Part shown: positions 63,932 through 64,000 of the stretch, piece by piece
Position numbering within the stretch: position 1 is the first letter of the stretch
Layout: each line of letters opens with the position of its first letter
DNA from: Sediminicola sp040566555
Lineage (GTDB): Bacteria > Bacteroidota > Bacteroidia > Flavobacteriales > Flavobacteriaceae
Length of the DNA stretch: 64,000 bases
Assembly: GCF_040566555.1 (NCBI RefSeq)
Contig: NZ_JBEWYP010000001.1
Location: 62,001-126,000, forward strand
Direction: 5' to 3'
Notes under the pieces: generated by a model
The model's database searches: none
Told to the model about the DNA's origin: nothing
The model's input: the letters and a program-made list of their open reading frames with translations, nothing else
Program-made: the position numbers and the translations under genes

Positions 63932-63932
63932 A

Positions 63933-64000
63933 ATGGACGTAAACAAATATATAACATCAGGAATTTTAGAACTCTACGTTGCTGGTACGCTCTCTGAGGA
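63933..64000 (+). CDS. Anti-sigma factor, N-terminus only (cut by window end)
   Basis: ATG at 63933, one base after the sigma stop. The visible 22 codons read MDVNKYITSGILELYVAGTL, which is the zinc-free anti-sigma N-terminus found in RskA-like proteins of Bacteroidota, beginning with a helix that contacts the sigma factor. The rest lies outside the window. Confidence 0.7.
   Translation, partial: MDVNKYITSGILELYVAGTLSE

Noticed and set aside
1..64000. CRISPR arrays, insertion sequences, tRNA and rRNA genes
   Set aside because: No regularly spaced repeats, transposase frames or clover-leaf-like sequences with conserved loop bases were found by reading; small RNAs without a signature would be missed.

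Overview
The window reads as a stretch of chromosome from a marine-type member of the Flavobacteriaceae (Bacteroidota). The DNA is AT-rich. Many genes are preceded by the Bacteroidota -7 box TAnnTTTG instead of a sigma70 -10 box, and ribosome-binding sites are weak and A-rich. Lipoproteins have short Bacteroidota-style lipoboxes, one huge protease ends in a type IX secretion sorting domain, and PurL is the long single-chain form. I cannot assign a genus. No rRNA, tRNA, CRISPR array, phage or transposase gene was found. Both ends cut a gene: a phospho-sugar mutase at the left and an anti-sigma factor at the right.

Layout. 1-4784: sugar-phosphate mutase, MsbA-type ABC exporter, then an ECF sigma factor with a membrane anti-sigma-like protein and a secreted sensor-like protein, closed by a terminator. 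4798-8797: lipoprotein beta-propeller, rRNA methyltransferase RsmB and an M20 amidohydrolase. 9052-12735: purL. 13055-21770: fatty-acid degradation, with an acyl-CoA ligase followed by a MarR-led operon of 3-hydroxyacyl-CoA dehydrogenase/enoyl-CoA hydratase, thiolase and acyl-CoA dehydrogenase. Two four-helix-bundle (S23-family) genes sit between the beta-oxidation genes. 21818-29839: PLP decarboxylase, GH15 hydrolase, a trehalose-6-phosphate synthase/phosphatase fusion, a propeller protein and an MFS transporter. 29898-41476: two secreted metallopeptidases, an unknown lipoprotein, a DUF2490 barrel protein coupled to a Pit phosphate transporter, an MscS channel, a saccharopine-dehydrogenase-like enzyme, two GAF proteins (one a histidine kinase) and a GNAT enzyme. 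41721-46386: a 1272-residue M4 protease and a 792-base gene-free region. 46387-52390: NAD(P)-binding protein, DUF2254 membrane protein, a coiled-coil secreted protein, a membrane regulator fused to a serine hydrolase, and a CDP-alcohol phosphatidyltransferase. 52510-62595: two amidohydrolases, an Asp-box propeller protein, an S9 peptidase, a second DUF2490 protein and an alpha/beta hydrolase-OsmC fusion. 62731-64000: lipoprotein Cu/Zn superoxide dismutase and a second ECF sigma/anti-sigma pair.

Most of this is ordinary flavobacterial housekeeping plus a large secreted-peptidase complement. The least ordinary items are: (i) the two S23-family genes placed in a beta-oxidation operon and flanked by short inverted repeats; (ii) the HTH-membrane-serine hydrolase fusion at 49621-51405, whose promoter carries a near-perfect 25-bp inverted repeat; (iii) the perfect 38-bp palindrome over the MarR promoter; and (iv) the sigma/anti-sigma locus whose membrane protein carries a duplicated PEGYFEGLN motif. 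Start codons were moved from the longest reading frame where a promoter, signal peptide or family N-terminus showed that the longer frame was wrong (4798-5826, 9052, 13055, 15435, 33166, 37580, 48608, 60667).
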